In this document: one piece after another, positions 1 through 7,242 of the stretch
Layout of the letters: each line of letters starts with the position of its first letter
How positions within the stretch are numbered: the stretch's first letter is position 1
Assembly (NCBI GenBank): GCA_031255275.1
Contig: JAIRSV010000167.1
Coordinates: 1 to 15,961 of the forward strand
DNA length: 15,961 nucleotides
DNA from: Proteiniphilum sp.
Lineage (GTDB): Bacteria > Bacteroidota > Bacteroidia > Bacteroidales > Dysgonomonadaceae
Direction: 5' to 3'
Translations under genes and position numbers: made by a program
Notes under the pieces: generated by a model
What the model was told of the DNA's origin: nothing
Seen by the model: the letters and a program-made list of their open reading frames with translations, nothing else
Database searches by the model: none

Positions 1-156
1 CGCTGGTTTCTGGACCGTATCTGCACGCACATCCTGGCTTTTGAGGGCAATTCGGAAGTATTCTTCTTCGAAGGCTCCTACAGCGAGTATGAGGAGAACC
101 GGAGGGTGCGCCTCGGAAATATGGAGCCGAAAAGGGTGCGTTACAGAAAGCTGTGA
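1..156 (+). CDS. ettA: Energy-dependent translational throttle protein EttA (ABC-F ATPase), 3' end
   Basis: This is the last 51 codons of a gene that begins outside the window. The reading frame opens at base 1 with RWFLDRICTHILAFEG, which fits the stretch just after the H-loop histidine of the second ABC domain (SHDRWFLDRI in the family). It continues through FFFEGSYSEYEENRRVRLG, the characteristic C-terminal end of EttA-type ABC-F proteins. These soluble ATPases bind the ribosomal E site and gate entry into the elongation cycle according to the ATP/ADP ratio. The residues seen are typical of the EttA branch, but Walker A and most of the protein lie outside, so another ABC-F paralogue cannot be fully excluded. 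The frame ends in TGA 51 bases before the next gene. Confidence 0.88.
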   Translation, partial: RWFLDRICTHILAFEGNSEVFFFEGSYSEYEENRRVRLGNMEPKRVRYRKL

Positions 157-207
157 TATTTTTGACGGACAGGATTGATGTATAATGACTGTAAAACGGT
201 GAAGGAT

Positions 208-1824
208 ATGAAAGGTACGCTTTTTTTCTGTTTGACACTGCTGCTGGGCGCCGCCGTGCCGGGCGCCGCGCAAACAGCCGTGAGGGAGGGGGTGGTGATT
301 GACGCAAAGTACCGCACGCCTGTGCCCTATGCGGCGCTCTACATCCAGGGCACCGGCATTGGAACGGTGGCGGGCAGCGTGGGCGAATTTTCGTTTGCCA
401 TACCCGATTCGCTCGCCGACAGGCCGCTGACCGTCGTGCGCGAAGGCTTCGAGCCGATGCTTTTCTCCCCGAAAGACGCGGCAGAAGCGCCGGCTTCCGG
501 CAGAGTGACCGTAGCCCTTCAGCCGGATGATTTCGCAGCACGGTCGCAGGCGATACGGGAGAGTATGAAGGAGTCACGGGGCCGATCGGGGAACGCCCTC
601 TCCGGGGCGCTGAAGTTTGTGATGAACGACTGGGTAGCGCTCGGAAATCCGGAGACGAACCTTTTTGACTTCGGCCGACTGCAGACGCTGCCCACCTATA
701 ATCCCGTCGAAGGATTCCGTCTCAGAGCCGGTCTCGCCTCCAATTCGCGGTTGAGTCCCTACCTCTTCGTAAGAGGATATGCCGCTTACGGATTCGGAGA
801 CCGGCGACTCAAATACCGGGGCGAAGCCATCTGTTCGTTCACCCGAAAAGCTTATCACGAAGAGGAGTTCCCCAAAAACAGCCTGCGACTGGTATACGAA
901 AATGACCTCTATTCTCCCGGCGAATCGCACCCGTATGCCCTGAACGACCGGCTGCTGATCACTTACAGGCGATCGCTGAACGAAGCCGTATACCGCAATT
1001 TTGCCGAAATCAATTACGAGAGAGAATACGCCGGCGGATTTGCCTACACGCTCAGGCTGAGGCGGTCGAACTTCGCGCCGCAGGGAACGTTGCAGTTCGA
1101 CAGGCTGCAGGACGACGGTACCGTCATCCCCGTCGCCATACTGAAAACGGCCGAAGCAGGAATCCTCCTGCGCTATTCCGTCCGGGAAGCCTACATCCAG
1201 CAAAAGCGGAAGAAAATACCGCTGGAAATAACCTCACCGGTCTTCATCCTCTCGCACTCGGTCGGACTCAGCGGCTTTATGGGCAGCGAAACAGCCTGTC
1301 ACCGGACAGAGTTTTCGGTACAAAAACGCTTCCTGCTGGGACGATCCGGCCGCCTGGACGTAGCAGGCGAAGCGATGAAGGTCTGGAACAGCGTCCCCTT
1401 CCCGCTGCTGACCTACGCCAATCAGCGGCACCAGCGCCACATCGAGAACAGCTTCTTTTTCCTGAACCGTGCGCTGGAATTCATGTCGGACGAACAGTAT
1501 ACGCTGCGGATGGCCTTTGTGGGCGACGACCTTCTGCTGTCCAAACTACCGGTCACCAACATGCTGCGAATGAGGGAACTGATTTCGCTGAGAGCCTCCT
1601 GCGGCCGGCTGAGCGACAGGAACAATCCGTCACTCAGACCGGAGGGACTATACCGTTTCCCCTCCGTTTCGCACCCGTACGACGGCTTCACCCCCTACGC
1701 AGAGGGAACCGTCGGGATCACCAACATCTTCGGACTGCTGCGCGTCGAATACGTCCACCGCCTCACCTACCGGCATCATCCCGACGCGCTGCTCGGCGCC
1801 GTCAGAGTGGATATAACCCTGTAA
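208..1824 (+). CDS. Outer-membrane beta-barrel protein with carboxypeptidase-like regulatory domain (DUF5686-like)
   Basis: I choose the ATG at 208, not the in-frame ATG at 175, because it puts a clean Sec signal peptide (MKGTLFFCLTLLLGAAVPGA, cleavage near AQ) at the N terminus and gives 538 residues. Residues about 26-105 resemble the carboxypeptidase-regulatory-like beta-sandwich (REGVVIDAKYRTPVPYAALY). From about 140 on, alternating amphipathic strands and the phrase LPTYNPVEGFRLRAG look like the DUF5686 barrel of Bacteroidota. The chain ends in a typical terminal strand, VRVDITL. Members are surface or outer-membrane proteins of unknown role. Many relatives are, as I recall, around 800 residues, so this is a short version, but both ends look intact. 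A TATTTTTG box at 157-164 could be its -7 element, without a clear -33. tsaD follows after 15 bases, so co-transcription is likely. Confidence 0.75.
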   Translation: MKGTLFFCLTLLLGAAVPGAAQTAVREGVVIDAKYRTPVPYAALYIQGTGIGTVAGSVGEFSFAIPDSLADRPLTVVREGFEPMLFSPKDAAEAPASGRVTVALQPDDFAARSQAIRESMKESRGRSGNALSGALKFVMNDWVALGNPETNLFDFGRLQTLPTYNPVEGFRLRAGLASNSRLSPYLFVRGYAAYGFGDRRLKYRGEAICSFTRKAYHEEEFPKNSLRLVYENDLYSPGESHPYALNDRLLITYRRSLNEAVYRNFAEINYEREYAGGFAYTLRLRRSNFAPQGTLQFDRLQDDGTVIPVAILKTAEAGILLRYSVREAYIQQKRKKIPLEITSPVFILSHSVGLSGFMGSETACHRTEFSVQKRFLLGRSGRLDVAGEAMKVWNSVPFPLLTYANQRHQRHIENSFFFLNRALEFMSDEQYTLRMAFVGDDLLLSKLPVTNMLRMRELISLRASCGRLSDRNNPSLRPEGLYRFPSVSHPYDGFTPYAEGTVGITNIFGLLRVEYVHRLTYRHHPDALLGAVRVDITL

Positions 1825-1839
1825 TAAAAAAATACGATC

Positions 1840-2871
1840 ATGCACCCGCCGATAACCCTGTTAGGCATAGAATCCTCGTGCGACGACACCTCCGCCGCCG
1901 TGCTCCGCGACGAAGTAATCCTCTCGAACGTAATCGCCACCCAGGCAGTCCACACACGCTACGGCGGCGTCGTACCCGAACTGGCATCCCGGGCACACCT
2001 CCAAAACATCATCCCCACCGTGCACGACGCCCTGAAGCAAGCCGGCGTCAGGCGCGAAGCACTCACAGCCATCGCCTTCACGCGCGGCCCCGGACTGCTG
2101 GGCTCCCTGCTCGTCGGCACATCATTTGCCAAAGGCCTCTCGTCCGCGCTGAACATCCCGATGATCGACGTCAACCACCTGCAGGCACACGTCCAGGCAC
2201 ACTTCATCAAAGAAACGCCGCACGACACCACCCAACCCCGATTCCCCTTCCTCTGCCTCCTCGTCTCCGGCGGCAACACCCAGATCATCCGGGTGAAGTC
2301 TCACAACCACATGGAGATTGTGGGACAGACCATCGACGACGCCGCCGGCGAAGCATTAGACAAATGCGCCAAAGTGATGGGTCTGGGCTATCCCGGCGGC
2401 CCGGCGATAGACAGACTGGCCACACAGGGAAACCCCCACCGGTTCACGTTCGGCAAACCACACGTCCCGGGCTACGACTACAGCTTCAGCGGACTGAAAA
2501 CCTCCTTCCTCTACCTCCTCCGCGACGAGCTGAAGAAAGACACCCACTTTATCGAAAAAAACCGGGAAGACCTCTGTGCATCCCTTCAGAAAACCGTTGT
2601 AGATATTTTGATGAATAAATTATACCAGGCCGCCCGAGACCTGCAAACAGACGAAGTCGCCATCGCCGGCGGCGTATCAGCCAATTCAGGTCTGCGACGC
2701 GCCTTTGAAGAATACAGCCACCGCTACGGGTGGAAGATCCATCTCCCCAAACTCGCCTACACCACCGACAATGCCGCAATGGTCGCCATCTCCGGATACT
2801 ACAAATACCTCGACAGACAATTCGGTTCACCCGGCACAGTACCCTTCGCCCGCATATCCGTGACCCGGTAA
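1840..2871 (+). CDS. tsaD: tRNA N6-adenosine threonylcarbamoyltransferase TsaD
   Basis: TsaD transfers the threonylcarbamoyl group from threonylcarbamoyl-AMP to A37 of ANN-decoding tRNAs (t6A), acting with TsaB and TsaE, which are not in this window. The protein is 343 residues, the usual length. Family marks are GIESSCDDTSAA near residue 9, YGGVVPELASRAH at 41-53, and the metal-binding HxxxH in NHLQAH (His113 and His117). The nucleotide-binding segment GQTIDDAAGEALDKC is at 162-176, YSFSGLKT at 214-221, and TTDNAAM at 308-314 carries the third metal ligand, Asp310. All expected catalytic ligands are present. The coding strand is strikingly rich in C and A compared with the gene before it, which also creates long spurious open frames across it. 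Only 15 bases separate it from the upstream gene. Confidence 0.97.
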   Translation: MHPPITLLGIESSCDDTSAAVLRDEVILSNVIATQAVHTRYGGVVPELASRAHLQNIIPTVHDALKQAGVRREALTAIAFTRGPGLLGSLLVGTSFAKGLSSALNIPMIDVNHLQAHVQAHFIKETPHDTTQPRFPFLCLLVSGGNTQIIRVKSHNHMEIVGQTIDDAAGEALDKCAKVMGLGYPGGPAIDRLATQGNPHRFTFGKPHVPGYDYSFSGLKTSFLYLLRDELKKDTHFIEKNREDLCASLQKTVVDILMNKLYQAARDLQTDEVAIAGGVSANSGLRRAFEEYSHRYGWKIHLPKLAYTTDNAAMVAISGYYKYLDRQFGSPGTVPFARISVTR

Positions 2872-3268
2872 GCCAACACACGCAGCACCTCCGCCGAAAA
2901 AGCCCGCCCCCCCCCGTCACAAAACCCCGTCCGGGACGCCCCCCGCCTCCCCTCCCCCACCGACGCGCCGACACATCAACCCGTCAACCCCCCCGCACAC
3001 CCACCCGGCAGCGACGCCGTCGACACACCCGACCGATACAATAATACGCAGAGGCACCCCCCCCACCCAAGTCCGAAAAAGCCCCATCCCCCCGGATCGC
3101 CGCGCTCCGTCCGCGCGCCCCCCCACCCCCCGTGAAAGCCCCTCCACGCCCCCTCAGACAACAGCCGGCACCACCACCCCGTCCCGGAACCTCACCCGTA
3201 AAATAAAAACCGGCACACACAGCGCAAAATCCCTCCCCCCCGCAATCATGGCCTACACACGCACCCCC
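2872..3268 (+). other. Gene-free, extremely C-rich intergenic stretch
   Basis: I see no gene here. The + strand is mostly C with A and little T, and it holds long C runs, for example nine C at 2907-2915, six at 2939-2944, seven at 2988-2994 and eight at 3057-3064. The several open frames on both strands arise because stop codons need T or A in places this composition rarely supplies. None has a recognisable domain, start signal or normal amino-acid composition. No intrinsic terminator for tsaD is evident. The minus strand, with its repeated G runs, could in principle fold into G-quadruplexes (inference). Confidence 0.6.
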
Positions 3269-3617
3269 AACGCCCCCACGCACGGCGCAAACAGGCACGA
3301 GCAAGACGCAAACGAGTCCACGCACGGCGCAAACATGCCCTCGCACGACACAAACATGCCCTCGGACGGCACAAACACGCAAAAGAAAGGCCTGAACGTG
3401 TCCACGCACGGCGCAAACACGCCGCGAATCTGCGTAAACGTGGGCACGAATGACGTAAACGTGCCCACGAAAAGCGTAAACGTGGGCACGAAAGGCGTAA
3501 ACGTGCCCGCGAATTTTTGTAAACGTGGGCACGAATGACGTAAACGTGCCCACGAAAGGCGCAAACGTGGGCACGAATGATGTAAACGTGCCCACGAATT
3601 GCGTAAACGCGGGCACG
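3269..3617. repeat. Array of 17 units with 21-bp period and alternating GG/CC palindromic cores
   Basis: Each unit has an A-rich lead (mostly AAA) followed by a 10-bp core, and the cores start at 3271, 3292, 3313, 3334, 3355, 3376, 3397, 3418, 3439, 3460, 3481, 3502, 3524, 3545, 3566, 3587 and 3608. All steps are exactly 21 bp except one of 22 bp (3502 to 3524). From 3439 on the core is CGTG-GG-CACG or CGTG-CC-CACG in strict alternation, with one-base variants at 3502 and 3608. Each core is a palindrome apart from its two central bases, and neighbouring cores are exact reverse complements of each other. The units left of 3439 are degenerate forms. All frames tend to be open because 21 is a multiple of three, so heptapeptide-repeat ORFs appear on both strands. 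It is not a CRISPR array, since there are no unique spacers. Function is unknown. Confidence 0.93.
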
Positions 3618-3749
3618 AAATTTCCCTGTTTTCATCCTTTTTTTCGATAAAAAGAACCCCGACCCGCGCCGACAGCGCACCGACCCAATCACCACCGACA
3701 GCAACCCCTCAAAACAAAAATACCGTCACGAAATCCCCCCCTGTTCACG

Positions 3750-3781
3750 GTTGATAAACTGAGACATTTTGTGTAAATTTG
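3750..3781 (+). promoter_or_regulatory. Bacteroidota-type promoter for the nitroreductase gene
   Basis: A TTG at 3751-3753 lies 20 bases before TAAATTTG at 3774-3781. This matches the -33/-7 arrangement (TTG, 19-21 bases, TAnnTTTG) used by the Bacteroidota primary sigma factor. The start codon at 3811 is 29 bases downstream, which leaves a short leader. It is one of the two best promoter matches in the window. Confidence 0.65.
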
Positions 3782-3810
3782 CGAAATATGAATATTATAA
3801 ATTATCAGTT

Positions 3811-4410
3811 ATGAATCGAATTTTCAAGTCAGTACTCCTAATCATCCTGAGCACCCCCCTGTCAGCCCAGGACATCCGTCTGCCCGCCCCCGACAGAACA
3901 GGCGGAAAACCGCTGATGCAAGCGTTGAACGAACGGAAATCCGTCCGCACATACCAAGACCGGGAATTGACCCTGCAGCAAATATCCGATCTGTTATGGG
4001 CCGCCAACGGCTTCAACCGCGACGACAAGCGTACAGCGCCCACGGCCAACAACCGTCAGGAACTGGAACTGTATGTAACGACGAAAGCCGGCATCTATTA
4101 TTATGACGCGCGCAATCATCACCTGAAAGAGGTAAAGAAAGGCGATTACCGGTCTCAGACCGGGACACAGTCATTTGTATCACAGGCGGCGCTCAATCTG
4201 CTCTTTGTATCCGACACGGAGAAGATGTCAGGAAAGTACGCCTACACCGACTGCGGATTTGTAGCGCAAAACGTATACCTTTACTGTTCCTCCGAAGGCC
4301 TTGGAGTAGTTGTACGCGGTTCGTTCGACAAAGACAAATTAAGCACCCTCCTCAATCTGAGTCCCCATCAGGAAGTCCTGTTGACGCAAACGGTCGGATA
4401 TTCCGATTGA
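3811..4410 (+). CDS. Exported nitroreductase-family (SagB/ThcOx-like) flavoprotein
   Basis: The open frame extends back to 3769, but ATG 3811 is chosen because it begins a Sec signal peptide (MNRIFKSVLLIILSTPLSAQ, cleavage after residue 20) and lies just past the promoter box. The product is 199 residues. FMN-binding marks of the nitroreductase fold are present: RKSVRTY at 42-48, RTAPTANNRQ at 74-83 in place of the usual P-S-A-x-N-x-Q, and GLGVVVRG at 163-170. The family reduces nitro groups, quinones or peptide-derived substrates with FMN and NAD(P)H. The substrate here cannot be told. Export is noteworthy because NAD(P)H is not available outside the cytoplasm, so a different electron donor would be needed (inference). 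It appears monocistronic, with repeats upstream and a hairpin downstream. Confidence 0.85.
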   Translation: MNRIFKSVLLIILSTPLSAQDIRLPAPDRTGGKPLMQALNERKSVRTYQDRELTLQQISDLLWAANGFNRDDKRTAPTANNRQELELYVTTKAGIYYYDARNHHLKEVKKGDYRSQTGTQSFVSQAALNLLFVSDTEKMSGKYAYTDCGFVAQNVYLYCSSEGLGVVVRGSFDKDKLSTLLNLSPHQEVLLTQTVGYSD

Positions 4411-4467
4411 CCCGTATCCTGTCGGGATCCATCAGAAAGAGTCGCGATCCCCCCGCTAAGTACAAAA

Positions 4468-4499
4468 ATCCCAACTATTGTTTCTATAATAGTTGGGAT
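4468..4499. terminator. Perfect 12-bp hairpin downstream of the nitroreductase gene (possible terminator)
   Basis: The arms ATCCCAACTATT (4468-4479) and AATAGTTGGGAT (4488-4499) pair without mismatch around an 8-base loop. It lies 57 bases after the nitroreductase stop. The T-rich stretch after it begins about 7 bases later (TATTTTT around 4504), so it is not a textbook intrinsic terminator. Alternatives are a mobile-element remnant or a protein-binding palindrome. Confidence 0.5.
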
Positions 4500-4731
4500 A
4501 ATTGTATTTTTCAGTTCGGTTCAACCTCCCCCCGCCTTATTCAGAGATACGGTGACGCAACGAGAGAGTTCGATATAAGAACTAATGAACCCCAAGAGCG
4601 CCACAGAGATTAATCTGTCAACAAAAACAGCAGACTCGGGACACATTAGGGTAACAGCACATCGCCACATACGATATAAAACCGGCTGCGACATTCTTTC
4701 CAAACCCTGTTATATCTATCGGCCGAATAAC
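4500..4731. other. Intergenic stretch without a recognisable gene
   Basis: Together with 4411-4467, this fills the space between the nitroreductase gene and the ompA terminator. Short open frames exist on both strands, but none shows a plausible start signal, domain or conserved composition. The + strand frame that begins here runs on as the antisense of ompA. I see nothing else in it. Confidence 0.5.
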
Positions 4732-4764
4732 AAAAAAAGGCCCGGCCCCTGCCGGGACTTTTTT
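4732..4764 (-). terminator. Intrinsic terminator of ompA
   Basis: Read on the minus strand, a GC-rich stem GTCCCGGC / GCCGGGCC (one internal mismatch) with a 4-base loop is followed by seven T. An A tract precedes the stem, so the element could also work in the + direction. It lies 24 bases after the ompA stop. Confidence 0.85.
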
Positions 4765-4788
4765 GTATTTGCAATAATCTCACTTAAC

Positions 4789-5910
4789 TTATTCGACAAA
4801 GAAGATAGCAACACGGTTCCAGTCGTTTTCAGCATACGGCTGTTCGGTATCACCCTTCCAGTCGATGGAAATACGGCCACTGTCGATTCCGTGATCGTTG
4901 GTCAAAGCATTGGCAACCGCCCTGGCACGTCTTTCGGAAAGAGCGAAGTTGTATGCCGGAGTACCTGTCTGTTTGTCAGCATAAGCAACGATATTTACTT
5001 TCGCATTCGGGTTAGCCTTCAGGTATTCAGCAGTATTGTAAACGCTTACTTGCTGACCCCTGTCGATCTTAGCCGAGTTGATGCGGAAGAATACCACGTT
5101 CGGGATGTAGACGCCTTCGGAAACAACAGTCGGTTGAACTTTAGGACATTCCGGACAAGCTTCCGGTCTTACTCTCAGTTCTTCGTTTTCTGCACGTACT
5201 CTGTTGATCTGGCTGTTCAAGTCGTTGATCAGGTTGTAATCCATCAGTTCTGCGGGAGTAAAACCCTGTTTTCCACCAAGACCGATTTTGATACCAGCCG
5301 TACCGGTGAACAGAGCGTCATAAGCAAAACCTCCAACCTCAGTGTGATCAAAGTATTCCTTCAAAGCCTTAGCACCTATTTCAAGGAAAAGACTAATGTT
5401 TTTGGAAACTTTGAAATTGTTGATCAAACCTGCATTGAAAGTCAATGAAGTGGCGTTAAAAAAAGAGCCGTCCGATTTCCAGTCACCGTCCATTGCATGG
5501 ATAACACCGACACCTGCATAAGGGATCAAACTGTAAACCCTGTTGGGATTATAGCTGCCCCATGCGTTAGTAACGTCGTACATCAGGTTGAGGTGACCGC
5601 CTAACCAGTTTTGTTCGGAAGGAACTTTTGTAGACTGGTGTTTGATATGACCACCATCAAGCACCACACGGGCGCCCCAGTTAGGAGAAAACCAACGTCC
5701 GACTTCAAGTTGCCCCATCCATCCGAGACGATCACCTATACCGGTAGTGGGCGGGAGGTAGAGGTTAGTCCCGCCTCCAAGGCCAATATACCAATTATCA
5801 CTCGCTTTGTTTTTCAGATACACCGTACCATGAGAAACGTTCTGTACTTCTTGTGCACTTACGCTGAGAGCAATAAGTGCAGAGAATAAAAGTAAACCCA
5901 ACTTTTTCAT
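4789..5910 (-). CDS. OmpA-family outer-membrane porin-like protein
   Basis: This 373-residue protein has a Sec signal peptide (MKKLGLLLFSALIALSVSAQ), then an N-terminal 8-stranded-type beta-barrel (about 21-215). A short coiled coil follows (LINDLNSQINRVRAENEELR), then a Cys-Pro-rich hinge (ACPECPK). The OmpA/MotB-like C-terminal domain (about 268-373) carries the peptidoglycan-binding helix NFALSERRARAVANAL. It should tie the outer membrane to peptidoglycan, like the abundant OmpA-like proteins (Pgm6/7) of Porphyromonas. Those occur as a tandem pair, whereas only one copy is seen here. The gene stands alone, with a terminator after it and about 270 AT-rich bases before it, consistent with strong independent expression. 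Confidence 0.93.
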   Translation of the reverse strand: MKKLGLLLFSALIALSVSAQEVQNVSHGTVYLKNKASDNWYIGLGGGTNLYLPPTTGIGDRLGWMGQLEVGRWFSPNWGARVVLDGGHIKHQSTKVPSEQNWLGGHLNLMYDVTNAWGSYNPNRVYSLIPYAGVGVIHAMDGDWKSDGSFFNATSLTFNAGLINNFKVSKNISLFLEIGAKALKEYFDHTEVGGFAYDALFTGTAGIKIGLGGKQGFTPAELMDYNLINDLNSQINRVRAENEELRVRPEACPECPKVQPTVVSEGVYIPNVVFFRINSAKIDRGQQVSVYNTAEYLKANPNAKVNIVAYADKQTGTPAYNFALSERRARAVANALTNDHGIDSGRISIDWKGDTEQPYAENDWNRVAIFFVE

Positions 5911-6072
5911 AAATTTAAATTCTAATTAAACATTCTATTACAATAACTCGATATTATTTTTTTGCTTGCCGATACACGGCATTACACATTCAATGCAATC
6001 TTAACTGCCTCATGTATAACACCTCCATTAAAATAAAGTTCATCTGTGTAAAATTCCTTCTGCTTTGAACCG

Positions 6073-6080
6073 CAAATATA
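6073..6080 (-). promoter_or_regulatory. Candidate -7 box for ompA
   Basis: On the minus strand this reads TATATTTG followed by C, matching TAnnTTTG. It would give an AT-rich leader of roughly 155 bases. No clear TTG -33 element sits at the right distance, so confidence is modest. Confidence 0.4.
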
Positions 6081-6180
6081 AAACTTAAATTTCACATGCA
6101 CCCCATTTCGTGTAAAAAATCACCGAAAAAAATGTCATCACAGGGCTAATTACCCTATTTTTTCGTTTTTTGCCGGCGTC

Positions 6181-7041
6181 TTAGCCCAAATAGGTTTTCA
6201 GCAACTTGCTTCTTGAGTCTTGTCGGAGTCTCCGGATGGCTTTCTCTTTGATCTGACGGACACGTTCGCGTGTCAGTTGGAATTTATCGCCGATTTCTTC
6301 GAGGGTCATCTCCTGGCACCCGATGCCGAAAAACATTTTGATGATGTCGCTTTCCCTCTCCGTCAGGGTCGAGAGCGCCCTGTCTATCTCTTTCTGGAGA
6401 GATTCGTTGATCAGCGTGCGGTCGGCTACGGGAGCGTCATCGTTCACCAGCACATCCAGCAGGCTGTTGTCTTCCCCCTCCACAAAGGGGGCATCCATAG
6501 AGATATGGCGACCGGATACTTTCAGCGAGTCTGTCACTTTTTCTATCGACAGATCCAGTTCCCGGGCCAATTCTTCGGCCGAAGGCCTCCGTTCGTTTTC
6601 CTGTTCAAACTTTTGAAAAGCTTTGCTTATCTTATTGAGTGATCCTACCTGGTTCAGCGGCAATCTGACGATTCTGGACTGCTCGGCCAACGCTTGCAGG
6701 ATTGATTGACGAATCCACCAAACAGCATAACTGATGAACTTAAACCCTCTGGTTTCGTCAAATTTTTCGGCAGCCTTGATCAAACCGAGATTACCCTCAT
6801 TGATCAAGTCGGGTAAGCTTAATCCCTGATTCTGGTATTGCTTGGCTACCGATACCACAAACCGAAGGTTGGCTCTGGTGAGTTTTTCCAGCGCCTGGCG
6901 ATCGCCCCTCTTGATGGCTTGCGCCAATTCCACCTCTTCCTCTACAGTGATCAGGTCTTCACGACCGATCTCCTGGAGGTATTTGTCCAGAGAAGCGCTT
7001 TCTCGATTTGTGATGGATTTTGTAATCTTTAGTTGTCTCAT
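6181..7041 (-). CDS. rpoD: Primary RNA polymerase sigma factor RpoD (SigA)
   Basis: This 286-residue group 1 sigma factor directs RNA polymerase to housekeeping promoters. Region 1.2 is SLDKYLQEIGREDLITVEEE near residue 17. Region 2 is the invariant block LRFVVSVAKQYQNQGLSLPD, then EGNLGLIKAAEKFD and FISYAVWWIRQSI. Regions 3 and 4 follow, with the helix-turn-helix EEIGDKFQLTRERVRQIKEK close to the C terminus. Region 1.1 and the non-conserved insert of proteobacterial sigma-70 are absent, as is usual for Bacteroidota RpoD, which recognises TTG/TAnnTTTG promoters. The gene looks monocistronic, with gaps of 270 and 201 bases on its two sides. Confidence 0.97.
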   Translation of the reverse strand: MRQLKITKSITNRESASLDKYLQEIGREDLITVEEEVELAQAIKRGDRQALEKLTRANLRFVVSVAKQYQNQGLSLPDLINEGNLGLIKAAEKFDETRGFKFISYAVWWIRQSILQALAEQSRIVRLPLNQVGSLNKISKAFQKFEQENERRPSAEELARELDLSIEKVTDSLKVSGRHISMDAPFVEGEDNSLLDVLVNDDAPVADRTLINESLQKEIDRALSTLTERESDIIKMFFGIGCQEMTLEEIGDKFQLTRERVRQIKEKAIRRLRQDSRSKLLKTYLG

Positions 7042-7141
7042 TTATGCTTAATCCTTCTAAATTATCTTGTCATAAATCTTTTTGGGGGTGCAAAAATACA
7101 AAATATTTCCGACAATGAAATACCCCCCCCTCAATAATAAA

Positions 7142-7149
7142 CAAAGGTA
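7142..7149 (-). promoter_or_regulatory. Candidate -7 box for rpoD
   Basis: The minus strand reads TACCTTTG, a match to TAnnTTTG about 100 bases before the rpoD start. A second match (TATTTTTG, minus strand of 7091-7098) is closer to the gene. Neither has a well-spaced TTG, so which one is used, if either, cannot be decided from sequence. Confidence 0.3.
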
Positions 7150-7242
7150 TTTGGATATGAAATCCAAACCCTTTGCTATAAAAACACGAATAACTGTTTA
7201 TTTGTTACCGAAAGAATGGTGATTAACCTTTGTTAACCGGCC

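Noticed and set aside
3269..3617. CRISPR array
   Set aside because: Units are contiguous 21-bp repeats with only short variable linkers. There are no unique spacers of 26-40 bases and no cas genes nearby.
3269..3617. Plasmid-type iteron origin
   Set aside because: The period fits iterons, but no replication-initiator gene is present and all neighbours are chromosomal housekeeping genes. Kept only as an analogy.
2984..3704. Long minus-strand frames across the array (210 and 152 codons) as real genes
   Set aside because: They exist because a 21-bp repeat keeps every stop-free frame open. The peptides are pure heptad repeats running into C-rich junk, with no domain or start signal.
4407..4613. 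A 68-codon + strand gene after the nitroreductase
   Set aside because: It starts with TTG inside the nitroreductase end, runs through the 12-bp hairpin, and shows no domain or ribosome-binding context.
4585..5448. A 287-codon + strand gene opposite ompA
   Set aside because: It is antisense to a clear OmpA gene, crosses the ompA terminator, and has no recognisable domain.
6128..6175. Intrinsic terminator after rpoD
   Set aside because: AGGG/CCCT arms are only 4 bp and the T run on the coding side is distant, too weak to call.
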